Below, one piece after another: positions 45,518 through 52,582 of a stretch of 64,000 nucleotides of DNA. Source of the stretch: Synechococcus sp. RCC307 (GTDB lineage: Bacteria; Cyanobacteriota; Cyanobacteriia; PCC-6307; Cyanobiaceae). A model generated the notes under the pieces. It was not told where the DNA came from, did not search any database, and saw only the letters and a program-made list of their open reading frames with translations. The stretch is taken from assembly GCA_000063525.1 (NCBI GenBank), contig CT978603.1, positions 615,105 to 679,104 on the forward strand, given 5' to 3'. Position 1 is the first letter of the stretch. Each line of letters opens with the position of its first letter. Position numbers and translations under genes: made by a program.

Positions 45518-46264
45518 TTACCGAGGCTCGCCGGTGGCGCCATGGCGGCTTGCCCAGCGCAGCTGACGCACCATGCCCCGCAGCAGGGCCACTTCTGCCT
45601 CGCTGGGCTCAGAGCGAAGCATCAGCTGGCGCAGTTTGGCCATCCGGGCTGCCGCTGTATGGGGATAGAGAAATCCCACCTCCAGCAGCAGCTCTTCCGC
45701 GTCTTGCATGGCGGCCTCCAGCGCTGCGTGGGCTGGCAGGGGGGGGGAGCTGTCGCTGGCTGAGTCCATCGGAACGTGCGCCAGCCGTTGGTGTTCGGCC
45801 AAGCAGATGGCCACAGCGTGGGAGAGGTTGAGCGATCCATAGGCCTCGCTGGTGGGAATGCGCAGCAGCTTTCCGGCGAGGTTCAACTCGCTGCTGTGCA
45901 GCCCGTGGTCCTCGCGTCCAAACACCAGGGCCACGTGGTTTGGGCCTGGTTTGGGCTCCAGTAGCCACTGCAGCGCCGGCTGCGGCAGCAGGTGCTCCCG
46001 CTCTTTGGCCTCCACGCGTCCGGAGCAGGCCACCACCCGGCGGCAGTCAGCAACCGCGTCCTCTAGGGATGGGTAGAGCTCGCAGGCCAGCAGCTGCTCC
46101 AGGCCACGGACGGCCATCTGTTTGGCCTGGGGATCGGTGGGATCGCAGCGCGGTGCCACCAGCCGCAGCGAGGCCACACCAAAGTTGGCGCACAGGCGAG
46201 CCACGCTGCCCACATTCAGCGGGCCACTGGGTTCCACTAGCACCACGGCCAAATGGGCCGTCAC
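45518..46264 (-). CDS. SPOUT (TrmH/TrmJ-type) RNA 2'-O-methyltransferase
   Basis: A 248-residue RNA methyltransferase of the knotted SpoU class. Motif 1 VLVEPSGPLNVGSVARLCANFG, motif 2 HVALVFGREDHGLHSSEL and motif 3 IPTSEAYGSLNLSHAVAICLAE are complete. A C-terminal helical extension (ALEAAMQDAEELLLEVGFLYPHTAAARMAKLRQLMLRS) is characteristic of TrmJ, which methylates position 32 of tRNAs. TrmJ identity is likely but not proven. GTG start and GTGA overlap with the cytM stop. Confidence 0.88.
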   Translation of the reverse strand: MTAHLAVVLVEPSGPLNVGSVARLCANFGVASLRLVAPRCDPTDPQAKQMAVRGLEQLLACELYPSLEDAVADCRRVVACSGRVEAKEREHLLPQPALQWLLEPKPGPNHVALVFGREDHGLHSSELNLAGKLLRIPTSEAYGSLNLSHAVAICLAEHQRLAHVPMDSASDSSPPLPAHAALEAAMQDAEELLLEVGFLYPHTAAARMAKLRQLMLRSEPSEAEVALLRGMVRQLRWASRHGATGEPR

Positions 46265-46677
46265 TGCAGCTCGTGCAGATAGGCGAGGAGATCAGCCATG
46301 GATTGGGGGTCTGGCTGGAAGCTCGGCATGGGAGGGGTTTTGCCGCTGATCACCTGTTGAATCAGCGCCGAATCATTTTTGCGTTGGCTGACGCCATGGA
46401 GGTTGGGACCGACAACCCCTTGGGCGGCAATCCCATGGCAGCCAGCGCAATTGATCAAAAACAGCTTGCTGCCGTGCTCTTGATCGCCCACTTTCTCCAG
46501 GCTGCTGGTGACGTAGGGGTCACGGCTGTTGGCGCTGGCCACCAGGGCTGACATGGCCACAAGCGCCACCACGGCCAACACCACTAAGGCTGTGATCAAC
46601 CCCCGCTTGCGGGGCTCTTCGTCCAGGAGCTCGGAGCCTGTCAAAGGATGTCGCCTTGGCCAAACCTCACCCAACAT
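46261..46677 (-). CDS. cytM: cytochrome cM
   Basis: A 138-residue protein: a cytoplasmic Pro/Arg-rich leader, a single membrane anchor (about 27-48; [20 protein letters not shown]) and a small class I cytochrome c domain with CAGCH and a distal Met in PPMPSF. This is the layout of cytochrome cM, conserved in cyanobacteria and proposed to tune electron flow between photosynthesis and respiration. ATG 46677, with AAGGGG ten bases upstream, is chosen over ATG 46707. It is divergent from petG. Confidence 0.85.
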
Positions 46678-46730
46678 TGGCGTGTCGCCCCTTAGATTGC
46701 GAGACATCAAGTGGCAATTTCCCTGGCGCG

Positions 46731-46844
46731 ATGATCGAACCTCTTCTCTGCGGCATCGTTCTGGGCCTCATTCCTGTGACTCTGCTGGGCCTGTTCGTGG
46801 CAGCTTGGAATCAATACCGCCGCGGTAGCGCCCTGGGCGGCTGA
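46731..46844 (+). CDS. petG: cytochrome b6f complex subunit V
   Basis: A 37-residue single-helix protein: [20 protein letters not shown], then [17 protein letters not shown]. The sequence matches PetG throughout, including the conserved MIEPLL start, the GLIPVTL centre and the QYRRG cytoplasmic end. PetG is needed for b6f stability. The gene stands alone, convergent with rsmD (four bases apart) and divergent from cytM. Confidence 0.97.
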
Positions 46845-46848
46845 GCCC

Positions 46849-47397
46849 CTAGCCGGCTTCCAATTCCCACTGCAACACCACGCTGCGCCCGTAACGGCGC
46901 TCTTTAATCTGCTTCCATCCTTTTGGCGGTAGAGGCATCGCGTCTCTGCCGCACTCCATGAGCAGTTGCCCATCACGTTTGAGCCAACCGCCTGCGCTGA
47001 TGAGTTCAACTATTGGCGTATAGAGCCCTGCGGCGTAGGGCGGGTCGGCATAAATCAGATCGAAAGGTTCAGGGCAGCTCCTTTGCAGCCAGCGCTCCAC
47101 TGTGCTGATCTCCAGCGACCAGGTCCCTTGCCAGCGTTCTCCTAGACCTTGAAAGTTGCGGCGCGCAGCTGCTGCGATCTTGGGATTGCGCTCCACGGCT
47201 TGCACCCAAAGCGCCCCTTGCAGCAGGGCTTCACAGGCCATCGCCCCACTGCCGCTGCACAGATCAAGCCAGCGGCACCCTGGAAGCTCGGCCGCCAGGA
47301 TGTTCATCACGGCCTGTCGCACGAGGCCAGTGGTGGGTCTGGCTTCCAAGCCCTCGGGGCTATGCAGCTTCTGACCGTTGCTCAGCCGCAGCGCCAT
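46849..47397 (-). CDS. rsmD: 16S rRNA (guanine(966)-N(2))-methyltransferase
   Basis: RsmD methylates G966 of 16S rRNA. The 182-residue protein has RPTTGLVRQAVMNIL before motif I (LDLCSGSGAMACEAL), AVERNPKIAAAARRN as the SAM-ribose segment, and the catalytic DPPYAAGLY motif. This order is diagnostic of the family. The hisH gene lies five bases upstream on the same strand. Confidence 0.93.
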   Translation of the reverse strand: MALRLSNGQKLHSPEGLEARPTTGLVRQAVMNILAAELPGCRWLDLCSGSGAMACEALLQGALWVQAVERNPKIAAAARRNFQGLGERWQGTWSLEISTVERWLQRSCPEPFDLIYADPPYAAGLYTPIVELISAGGWLKRDGQLLMECGRDAMPLPPKGWKQIKERRYGRSVVLQWELEAG

Positions 47398-47402
47398 GGC
47401 CG

Positions 47403-48011
47403 TTACTGGATGCTGCTCAGCCAGCGCTGCAGCAGAGCCAAGCCGCAGCGGCCTGATTTTTCGGGATGGAACTGAGTGGCTTGCAGCGACCCATACCCGA
47501 CAGCCGCCACAACGGCGTGGTCGCCATAGGGAGCTGTGGCCGTCACGGTGTCTGGATCGGTGGCGATGGCGGCAAAGGAATGCACGAAGTACATCCAGGG
47601 CTGCTCATCGGCGGCCAGTAAGGGGCTGGGGTGCTGAGCGGTCAGTGGTGCCCAGCCCATGTGGGGGCAGCGCTCCTTTGCCTGTGGGGGCAATGGTTCA
47701 ACGCGTCCCGGTAAGAGTCCCAGGCCCTGTTCTTGACCTTCAGCGCTGCTTTCAAACAGCAGCTGCAAACCCAGGCAGATTCCGAGCAAGGGGCGTTGCG
47801 CCGCGCTCCACTGCTTCAATTGCTGGCTCCAGCCACTGCTGTTGAGCTTTTGCATGGCTGGATCAAAGGCCCCAACGCCTGGCAGCAAGAGGGCCTGGCA
47901 GTCCGTGGCTTGGCTTGGCTCACTGAGGCGGATGGCGTTGGCTTGTAGGCGCTGAAGAGCTTTCTCCACTGAGTGGAGATTGCCCATTCCGTAATCAACG
48001 ACGCCAATCAC
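47403..48011 (-). CDS. hisH: imidazole glycerol phosphate synthase glutaminase subunit
   Basis: HisH hydrolyses glutamine and channels ammonia to HisF in histidine synthesis. The 202-residue protein starts MIGVVDYGMGNLHSV. It has LLLPGVGAFDPAM (oxyanion region), the nucleophile elbow GICLGLQLLF with Cys79, and a late QFHPEKSG with the catalytic His and Glu. The GTG start overlaps the LOG gene stop as GTGA. Confidence 0.96.
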   Translation of the reverse strand: MIGVVDYGMGNLHSVEKALQRLQANAIRLSEPSQATDCQALLLPGVGAFDPAMQKLNSSGWSQQLKQWSAAQRPLLGICLGLQLLFESSAEGQEQGLGLLPGRVEPLPPQAKERCPHMGWAPLTAQHPSPLLAADEQPWMYFVHSFAAIATDPDTVTATAPYGDHAVVAAVGYGSLQATQFHPEKSGRCGLALLQRWLSSIQ

Positions 48012-49069
48012 GCCGCTTGTCCGAGGCTCCTCAGTGGCTGTTGTTGCTGGCCAGTTCCCGGCAGAGTGAGGTTGTTGAGGTACTGAATCAAGGCGTAAAG
48101 ACGTCCCACCTTGGTTTGGTTAAACCAGAACTCCAGGCAATGTCTGGAGCGCCCCGATTCGTCTTGGCAGAGCAGGCTGGTGATGGTTCCACCCAACAGC
48201 AGATCCTGGAAGCGGGCATTGATCTCGTGCAGCTCACTGGCGGGCAGTTCGCAATGCAGCAGCAGCTGCAAGTGTTCGCCGCGGAAGCGACTGGCGTGGA
48301 AAACCCGGTAAAAATCCTGGATTTGGTGCAGGGCCTCCTCGGCGGTGGAGGCCGTTGTGTAGAGGCCGTTGTCTTCGGCGGAGATCAGCCCGCGGTCCAG
48401 TAGGGCACGGTCCACATAGCTGTGCCAACGCTCCCAGTAGTCATCGCCTTGAGGGCAGAGCAGCACGATCGGCACAGGGGGATTTTTGGAGGTCTGAATC
48501 AAGGTCAGCCCTTCAAATAATTCATCGAGCGTGCCAAACCCGCCAGGCATTACAACAATGGCGTCGGTTTCGCGCAGGAAAAACAGCTTGCGGGTGTGGA
48601 AATGGCGAAAGGTCAGCAGCTTCTCGTCGCCATCGATGAAGGGATTGGCTGATTGCTCAAAGGGCAGTTGCACGTTGAGCCCAAACGACTGGCCCGCTCC
48701 AGCGCCGCGATTGGCAGCTTCCATGACGCCAGGCCCAGCGCCAGTCATGACTTCAAAGCCGCAGGCCACAGCTTGAGCAGCCACATCCACGGTCAGCGCG
48801 TAAACCGGGTCGTCTTCCGGTGTCCGCGCTGAGCCAAAAATCGCCACCTTGCGGATCTGGCGGTGGGGCTGAAACACATCGAGTGCTTCAGCCATGTCAG
48901 CCAAGGTGCCGTTAATCAGCTCCCAGTCGCCGCTGTCGGCATTGGATTGGCTGATCGCCACCAAGGTGCGGAGCACCTCGCAGGCGATCGTTCCATGGGA
49001 GTGGTCATCCAGCTCCAAGGCCAGGTCAGCGAGCTGCTGACGAATGGCGTCAGGAAGTTGGGATGTCAC
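48008..49069 (-). CDS. LOG family (TIGR00730) nucleotide hydrolase-like protein
   Basis: A 353-residue protein of the LOG/PpnN superfamily, whose members cleave nucleoside 5'-monophosphates to free base and ribose-5-phosphate (cytokinin activation in plants). Central motifs are VAIFGSARTPEDDPVY, VMTGAGPGVMEAANRGA, FRHFHTRKLFF and the phosphate-binding PGGFGTLDELFEGLTLIQT. A long N-terminal helical region and a C-terminal extension of about 110 residues go beyond the minimal LOG core, as in other cyanobacterial members. Start GTG 49069. The substrate in this organism is unknown. Confidence 0.88.
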   Translation of the reverse strand: MTSQLPDAIRQQLADLALELDDHSHGTIACEVLRTLVAISQSNADSGDWELINGTLADMAEALDVFQPHRQIRKVAIFGSARTPEDDPVYALTVDVAAQAVACGFEVMTGAGPGVMEAANRGAGAGQSFGLNVQLPFEQSANPFIDGDEKLLTFRHFHTRKLFFLRETDAIVVMPGGFGTLDELFEGLTLIQTSKNPPVPIVLLCPQGDDYWERWHSYVDRALLDRGLISAEDNGLYTTASTAEEALHQIQDFYRVFHASRFRGEHLQLLLHCELPASELHEINARFQDLLLGGTITSLLCQDESGRSRHCLEFWFNQTKVGRLYALIQYLNNLTLPGTGQQQQPLRSLGQAA

Positions 49070-49074
49070 TCAGC

Positions 49075-49398
49075 TCAGAGGTATTTGGAAATGGTGCTGG
49101 CCAAGGTGGTCTTGGGAACAGCGCCAACAACGGTGTCAACCTTTTGGCCGCCCTTGAACACCATCAGGGTGGGGATGCTGCGGATGCCGTACTGGCTGGC
49201 GACGTTGGGGTTCTCATCGGTGTTCAACTTGACCACCTTGATGCGGCCTTCGAACTCCTTGGCGATTTCGTCAACAATTGGCGCCACCATCCGGCACGGG
49301 CCGCACCAGGGGGCCCAGAAATCCACCAGGACGGGAACGTCGCACTGGAGTACGTCCTGGTCAAAGGAGGCGTCAGTGACAGCAGCGGCGCTCGACAT
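49075..49398 (-). CDS. trxA: thioredoxin
   Basis: A 107-residue m-type-like thioredoxin from ATG 49398. The redox site WCGPC is at 31-35, followed by [14 protein letters not shown]. The cis-proline loop is SIPTLMVFK, and [10 protein letters not shown] and a short C-terminus follow. It reduces disulfides of Calvin-cycle and other enzymes in light. The long open frame upstream is a guaB3 shadow and intergenic sequence. Stop and LOG start are six bases apart, so trxA and the LOG gene may be co-transcribed. Confidence 0.96.
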   Translation of the reverse strand: MSSAAAVTDASFDQDVLQCDVPVLVDFWAPWCGPCRMVAPIVDEIAKEFEGRIKVVKLNTDENPNVASQYGIRSIPTLMVFKGGQKVDTVVGAVPKTTLASTISKYL

Positions 49399-49473
49399 CG
49401 GCGTGTGTTGATTAAGGCGGAATCTAGCAATGGCCTGGCCTTTTGCTGCGTAGCCGCGTTGATGTGTAAGACG

Positions 49474-49492
49474 AAAACCCGGGCTCGCCGGG
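49474..49492 (-). terminator. candidate terminator after guaB3
   Basis: On the minus strand CCCGG pairs with CCGGG across a CGAGC loop, then TTTT. It lies about 90 bases beyond the guaB3 stop and 76 bases before trxA. Two further perfect hairpins precede it (see the findings). The T-run is short. Confidence 0.5.
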
Positions 49493-49510
49493 CGTGGTGG
49501 TGTGAGGAGT

Positions 49511-49529
49511 GTGCGGCGAAGCGCCGCAC
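49511..49529. repeat. perfect 8 bp hairpin in trxA-guaB3 gap
   Basis: GTGCGGCG and CGCCGCAC form eight uninterrupted pairs around AAG. No T-run follows on either strand, so a simple terminator is unlikely. It may be an mRNA 3' structure or a protein site. Confidence 0.5.
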
Positions 49530-49554
49530 GGCGACAGAGTAGCGCCCGCGACCA

Positions 49555-49571
49555 CTCAGACGCAGTCTGAG
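49555..49571. repeat. perfect 7 bp hairpin directly after guaB3
   Basis: CTCAGAC and GTCTGAG form seven pairs around GCA, ten bases beyond the guaB3 stop codon. No T-run follows on the minus strand. It could protect the guaB3 mRNA 3' end. Confidence 0.5.
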
Positions 49572-49580
49572 ACTGGAGTC

Positions 49581-50744
49581 TTACTTGCCCATGCCCAGCT
49601 GTTGGGCCTTCTGATACACCTTGCCCTCGGTGAGCAGTGACGGGGCCACCACCACCTCCACCTGCTGCATCTCCTTGATGGTGCGAGCCCCGAGGGTGCC
49701 CATGGAGGTTTTGAGGCAGCCCAGCAGGTTGTGGGTGCCGTCGTCGAGCTTGGCCGGGCCGCGGAGGATTTTTTCCAGGCTGCCGGTGCGACCCACATTG
49801 ATGCGGGTGCCGCGGGGAAGCACAGGGCTTGGGGTGGCCATGCCCCAATGGAAGCCTCGGCCGGGAGCTTCTTCGGCGCGAGCAATCGGTGAGCCGATCA
49901 TCACGGCGTCGGCACCGCAGGCGATGCACTTGCAAATATCGCCGCCGGTGACGATGCCGCCGTCGGCAACGATCGGCACGTAGCGGCCGCTCTCTTGTTC
50001 GTAATCCGCCCGGGCGGCCGCGCAATCCGCCACGGCAGTGGCCTGGGGGATGCCCACACCGAGCACACCGCGCGAGGTGCAAGCGGCGCCAGGCCCAATG
50101 CCCACCATCACACCAGCGGCGCCGGCGCGCATGAGTTGCAGGGCGACCTCGTAGGTGACGCAGTTACCGATCACCACAGGCACGCCCATGTCACGGCAGA
50201 GCGCTTCGAGATCCAGGGTCTCCTGACCCTCGGGGCCGGTGTGGTTGGTGGACACCACCGTGGCCTGCACGAAAAACAGATCGGCGCCGGCTTCGGCGAT
50301 GGCTTTGCCAAAGCGCAGGGCCGCCACGGGGGTGCCGCTCACTGCGGCGATGCCGCCTTGGGCTTTGACGTCCTGGATCCGTTTGCGGATCAGGCTTTCT
50401 TGCACCGGCTGGCTGTAGATCTCTTGCATCAGCGGCACGAACTCGTCCTTGCCGACTGAAGCAATGCGATCAAGCGCCGCGTTGGGGTCTTCGTAGCGGG
50501 TTTGAACCCCCTCGAGATTGATCACCCCCAGCGCTCCGAGTTGGGAGAGTTTGACGGCCATGCCCACATCAACCACGCCATCCATGGCGCTGGCGATGAT
50601 GGGAATTTCCCGCTCAATGCCGCCCAGGCTCCAACGGGTATCGGTCACTTCGGGATCCACAGTCCGCCCGCCAGGGACCAGGGCGATTTCGTCAATTCCG
50701 TAGGCCCGGCGAACGGTGCGCGAACGCCCCAATTGAATGTCCAC
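49581..50744 (-). CDS. guaB3: GuaB3 family IMP dehydrogenase-related protein
   Basis: A 387-residue TIM-barrel protein of the IMPDH/GMP reductase superfamily without CBS domains. Landmarks are [14 protein letters not shown], the nucleotide loop [15 protein letters not shown] with the active-site cysteine, [30 protein letters not shown] (phosphate-binding) and RGMAT-like [16 protein letters not shown]. Members in actinobacteria and cyanobacteria are named GuaB3; as far as I recall, the cyanobacterial enzyme has been reported to act as a GMP reductase. It starts with GTG 50744. Confidence 0.9.
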   Translation of the reverse strand: MDIQLGRSRTVRRAYGIDEIALVPGGRTVDPEVTDTRWSLGGIEREIPIIASAMDGVVDVGMAVKLSQLGALGVINLEGVQTRYEDPNAALDRIASVGKDEFVPLMQEIYSQPVQESLIRKRIQDVKAQGGIAAVSGTPVAALRFGKAIAEAGADLFFVQATVVSTNHTGPEGQETLDLEALCRDMGVPVVIGNCVTYEVALQLMRAGAAGVMVGIGPGAACTSRGVLGVGIPQATAVADCAAARADYEQESGRYVPIVADGGIVTGGDICKCIACGADAVMIGSPIARAEEAPGRGFHWGMATPSPVLPRGTRINVGRTGSLEKILRGPAKLDDGTHNLLGCLKTSMGTLGARTIKEMQQVEVVVAPSLLTEGKVYQKAQQLGMGK

Positions 50745-50813
50745 CGCGAACCTCTCGTTAACAAGGGAAGAAAACTAACAATTCGCCAGCCGACGCCTGC
50801 TCCGTCTCTCCGA

Positions 50814-51323
50814 TCACTTGCCGGTGAAGGAGCTCCAACTGGTTTTGATTCCTTCAATCAAGCTGCGGCGCTCATCGCTGCGCACCAGGCGGCGGCTGGC
50901 GAATAGCACCAGATAAATCAGACCCGTGAGCTGCAGCAGCCTGGGCAGCATCGGAATTGCATCAAGGGTTCCCAGCACGGCACTGGTGAGCTGAAGCACC
51001 AGCAGCAGTGCCAGGGCCCCGCCCAGCAGTTTCAGCGGGCGCTGGCTCTGTTGCCAGAGCTCCATCAACTTGGCGTCGGCGAGCCATCCATTGAGTTTTT
51101 CCATCAGCAAATGCCACTCGCCGCCTTCGCTATCGCTGGCGCTTGGGTCTGCTGGAACGCTCACCGTGCTGGCGATCGGGCTGTCTGCCGCTGGGGCTTC
51201 AACCACTGGGGGCTCGGGGGCAGGCGGCTCTGGAGTGGTGTCTGGTGCCGGAGCTGGTGTCACGGCCTCATCAGCTGTGGACTCGCTCTTGGGATCGGGT
51301 GTCATCTCCGGAGTTGATTCCAT
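50814..51323 (-). CDS. CAAD-domain (CURT1/CurT-like) thylakoid membrane protein
   Basis: A 169-residue protein from ATG 51323. The N-terminal 65 residues are disordered, Pro/Ala/Glu-rich. The C-terminal 100 residues follow the CAAD/CURT1 pattern: amphipathic helix (EKLNGWLADAKLMELWQQ), two adjacent transmembrane helices (LKLLGGALALLLVLQLTSAVLGTLDAIPMLPRLLQLTGLIYLVLFASRRLV) and a C-terminal amphipathic helix ending WSSFTGK. In cyanobacteria such proteins curve thylakoid edges, or the module is appended to aminoacyl-tRNA synthetases. A free-standing CurT-type role is likely. Confidence 0.85.
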   Translation of the reverse strand: MESTPEMTPDPKSESTADEAVTPAPAPDTTPEPPAPEPPVVEAPAADSPIASTVSVPADPSASDSEGGEWHLLMEKLNGWLADAKLMELWQQSQRPLKLLGGALALLLVLQLTSAVLGTLDAIPMLPRLLQLTGLIYLVLFASRRLVRSDERRSLIEGIKTSWSSFTGK

Positions 51324-51368
51324 GGCCTGCACTACCGCCAGTCGTAAATCCTATGGGCGTTTTTTCGA

Positions 51369-52523
51369 TCAACCCTCGAGAGGGTGAAGCCTGCCCTGCT
51401 GGCTTAGGGGCTCAAGCCTGGCTGGTAGGGGGAAGCGGCCATCTTGAAGTTGCATGACCAGCTCGTGGGCCAGGCTGTCGGCCAATTTGAGGCTGCAGGC
51501 TGGTGCGGCTGGGATCCGTTGGCCGTCCACCTGGATTGCGCCAGCCATTAATTCGCCGTAGCTCACCGTGCCAAATCCGGGGCGGATTCGCCTGGGGATC
51601 GAGTAATCGAGCACGGGGGCTTCCAGTTCCTCATCGGGCACGGCGGCTTGCCGGGCCTCTTGCTCCCCAAGCAGCAGCACCGGTGCTGCTACTGCCACCA
51701 GAGCGGCTGCCCCATGGCCATCAAACCAGCAGGGGCGGATCCATTGGCGGTTGAGCTCAGAGACCGCCACGCTGAGGGCAAGCGAGGCACCGGGGGCACG
51801 GGCATGGCCAGAGGCTTGCCGCCGGGTTTGCGGCTGATGCCCGCCGCCTGGCCCCAAAACATGGCCCCGGCCTCCGGCCACCAACACTGCGCTGCCAGCA
51901 CCGAGTTGGTGCAAGCCCGGCATGGTGAGGCCAATGCTGCGGGCGCCGCAACCATTGAATAGGGCATTACCGAATGGCCCCAGAAGACCTCCAAACGGGC
52001 TGGCCAGCAGCCCTTCTCGGCTGCTGACGGCGACCACGCCGTTTTCCGTGATGCCCCGGGCCAGCAGCAGCCGCGCCTGGCTCAGTTGATCACTGCCTAG
52101 GGCTGTTTGCAGCTCCCGACGCGGTTGCAGCGTTGTGCCCTCCCCTTGCAGTTCAAGCAGGGGCTGCTCCCCCTGGAGGAGTTCATCGAGAACGTGGATG
52201 CCCCCGCGCCGCTGTGGGTCGTCGCTGCTGCCCCCCAAGGGCAAACACAGTTCAGCGGCGCCATAGCCGCCTCCAGCGCTGACCCCCCCCAGGCGGGCTT
52301 GGCGAATGCGTAGTGGCGGGTCGCATGGCCCCAGGCTGATCCAGATCTGGCCTTGATCGGTGAAGTCACAGCTGGCTGCTGCCAGAACGTGGGTGTCGGC
52401 GTAGGCCTGCTCAAGGCTGCTGCTAGCTGCGCGGCGGCGAAAATCCAGCGCAGTACAGACCTGCAGCGTGCCTAGCCGCTGCCGCTCAAGCAGCTGATCG
52501 GGGGTGCGGGGCGCAAAGCCCAT
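51369..52523 (-). CDS. DUF39/HcyBio family protein (homocysteine-synthesis sulfurtransferase-like)
   Basis: A 384-residue protein with the DUF39 (HcyBio) layout. The conserved core includes FGNALFNGCGARSIGLTMPGLHQLGAGSAVLVAGGRGHVLGPGGGHQPQTRRQASGHARAPGASLALSV, with Cys in the GCGARSIG loop. In methanogens and some anaerobes this family makes homocysteine from aspartate semialdehyde and a sulfur donor. In cyanobacteria the role is not proven. It stands between the CAAD gene and gyrA (divergent, 59 bases). Confidence 0.8.
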   Translation of the reverse strand: MGFAPRTPDQLLERQRLGTLQVCTALDFRRRAASSSLEQAYADTHVLAAASCDFTDQGQIWISLGPCDPPLRIRQARLGGVSAGGGYGAAELCLPLGGSSDDPQRRGGIHVLDELLQGEQPLLELQGEGTTLQPRRELQTALGSDQLSQARLLLARGITENGVVAVSSREGLLASPFGGLLGPFGNALFNGCGARSIGLTMPGLHQLGAGSAVLVAGGRGHVLGPGGGHQPQTRRQASGHARAPGASLALSVAVSELNRQWIRPCWFDGHGAAALVAVAAPVLLLGEQEARQAAVPDEELEAPVLDYSIPRRIRPGFGTVSYGELMAGAIQVDGQRIPAAPACSLKLADSLAHELVMQLQDGRFPLPARLEPLSQQGRLHPLEG

Positions 52524-52582
52524 GCGCTAGCGGCATACAACAGTAATGTTGGGGCTTCACAAGGCTTAGCGCAGCAGGCGGA

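Noticed and set aside
49399-50082. Possible fusion of a long arginine-rich N-terminus to thioredoxin
   Set aside because: The extension is the shadow of guaB3 plus the intergenic hairpins; ATG 49398 gives a normal 107-residue thioredoxin.
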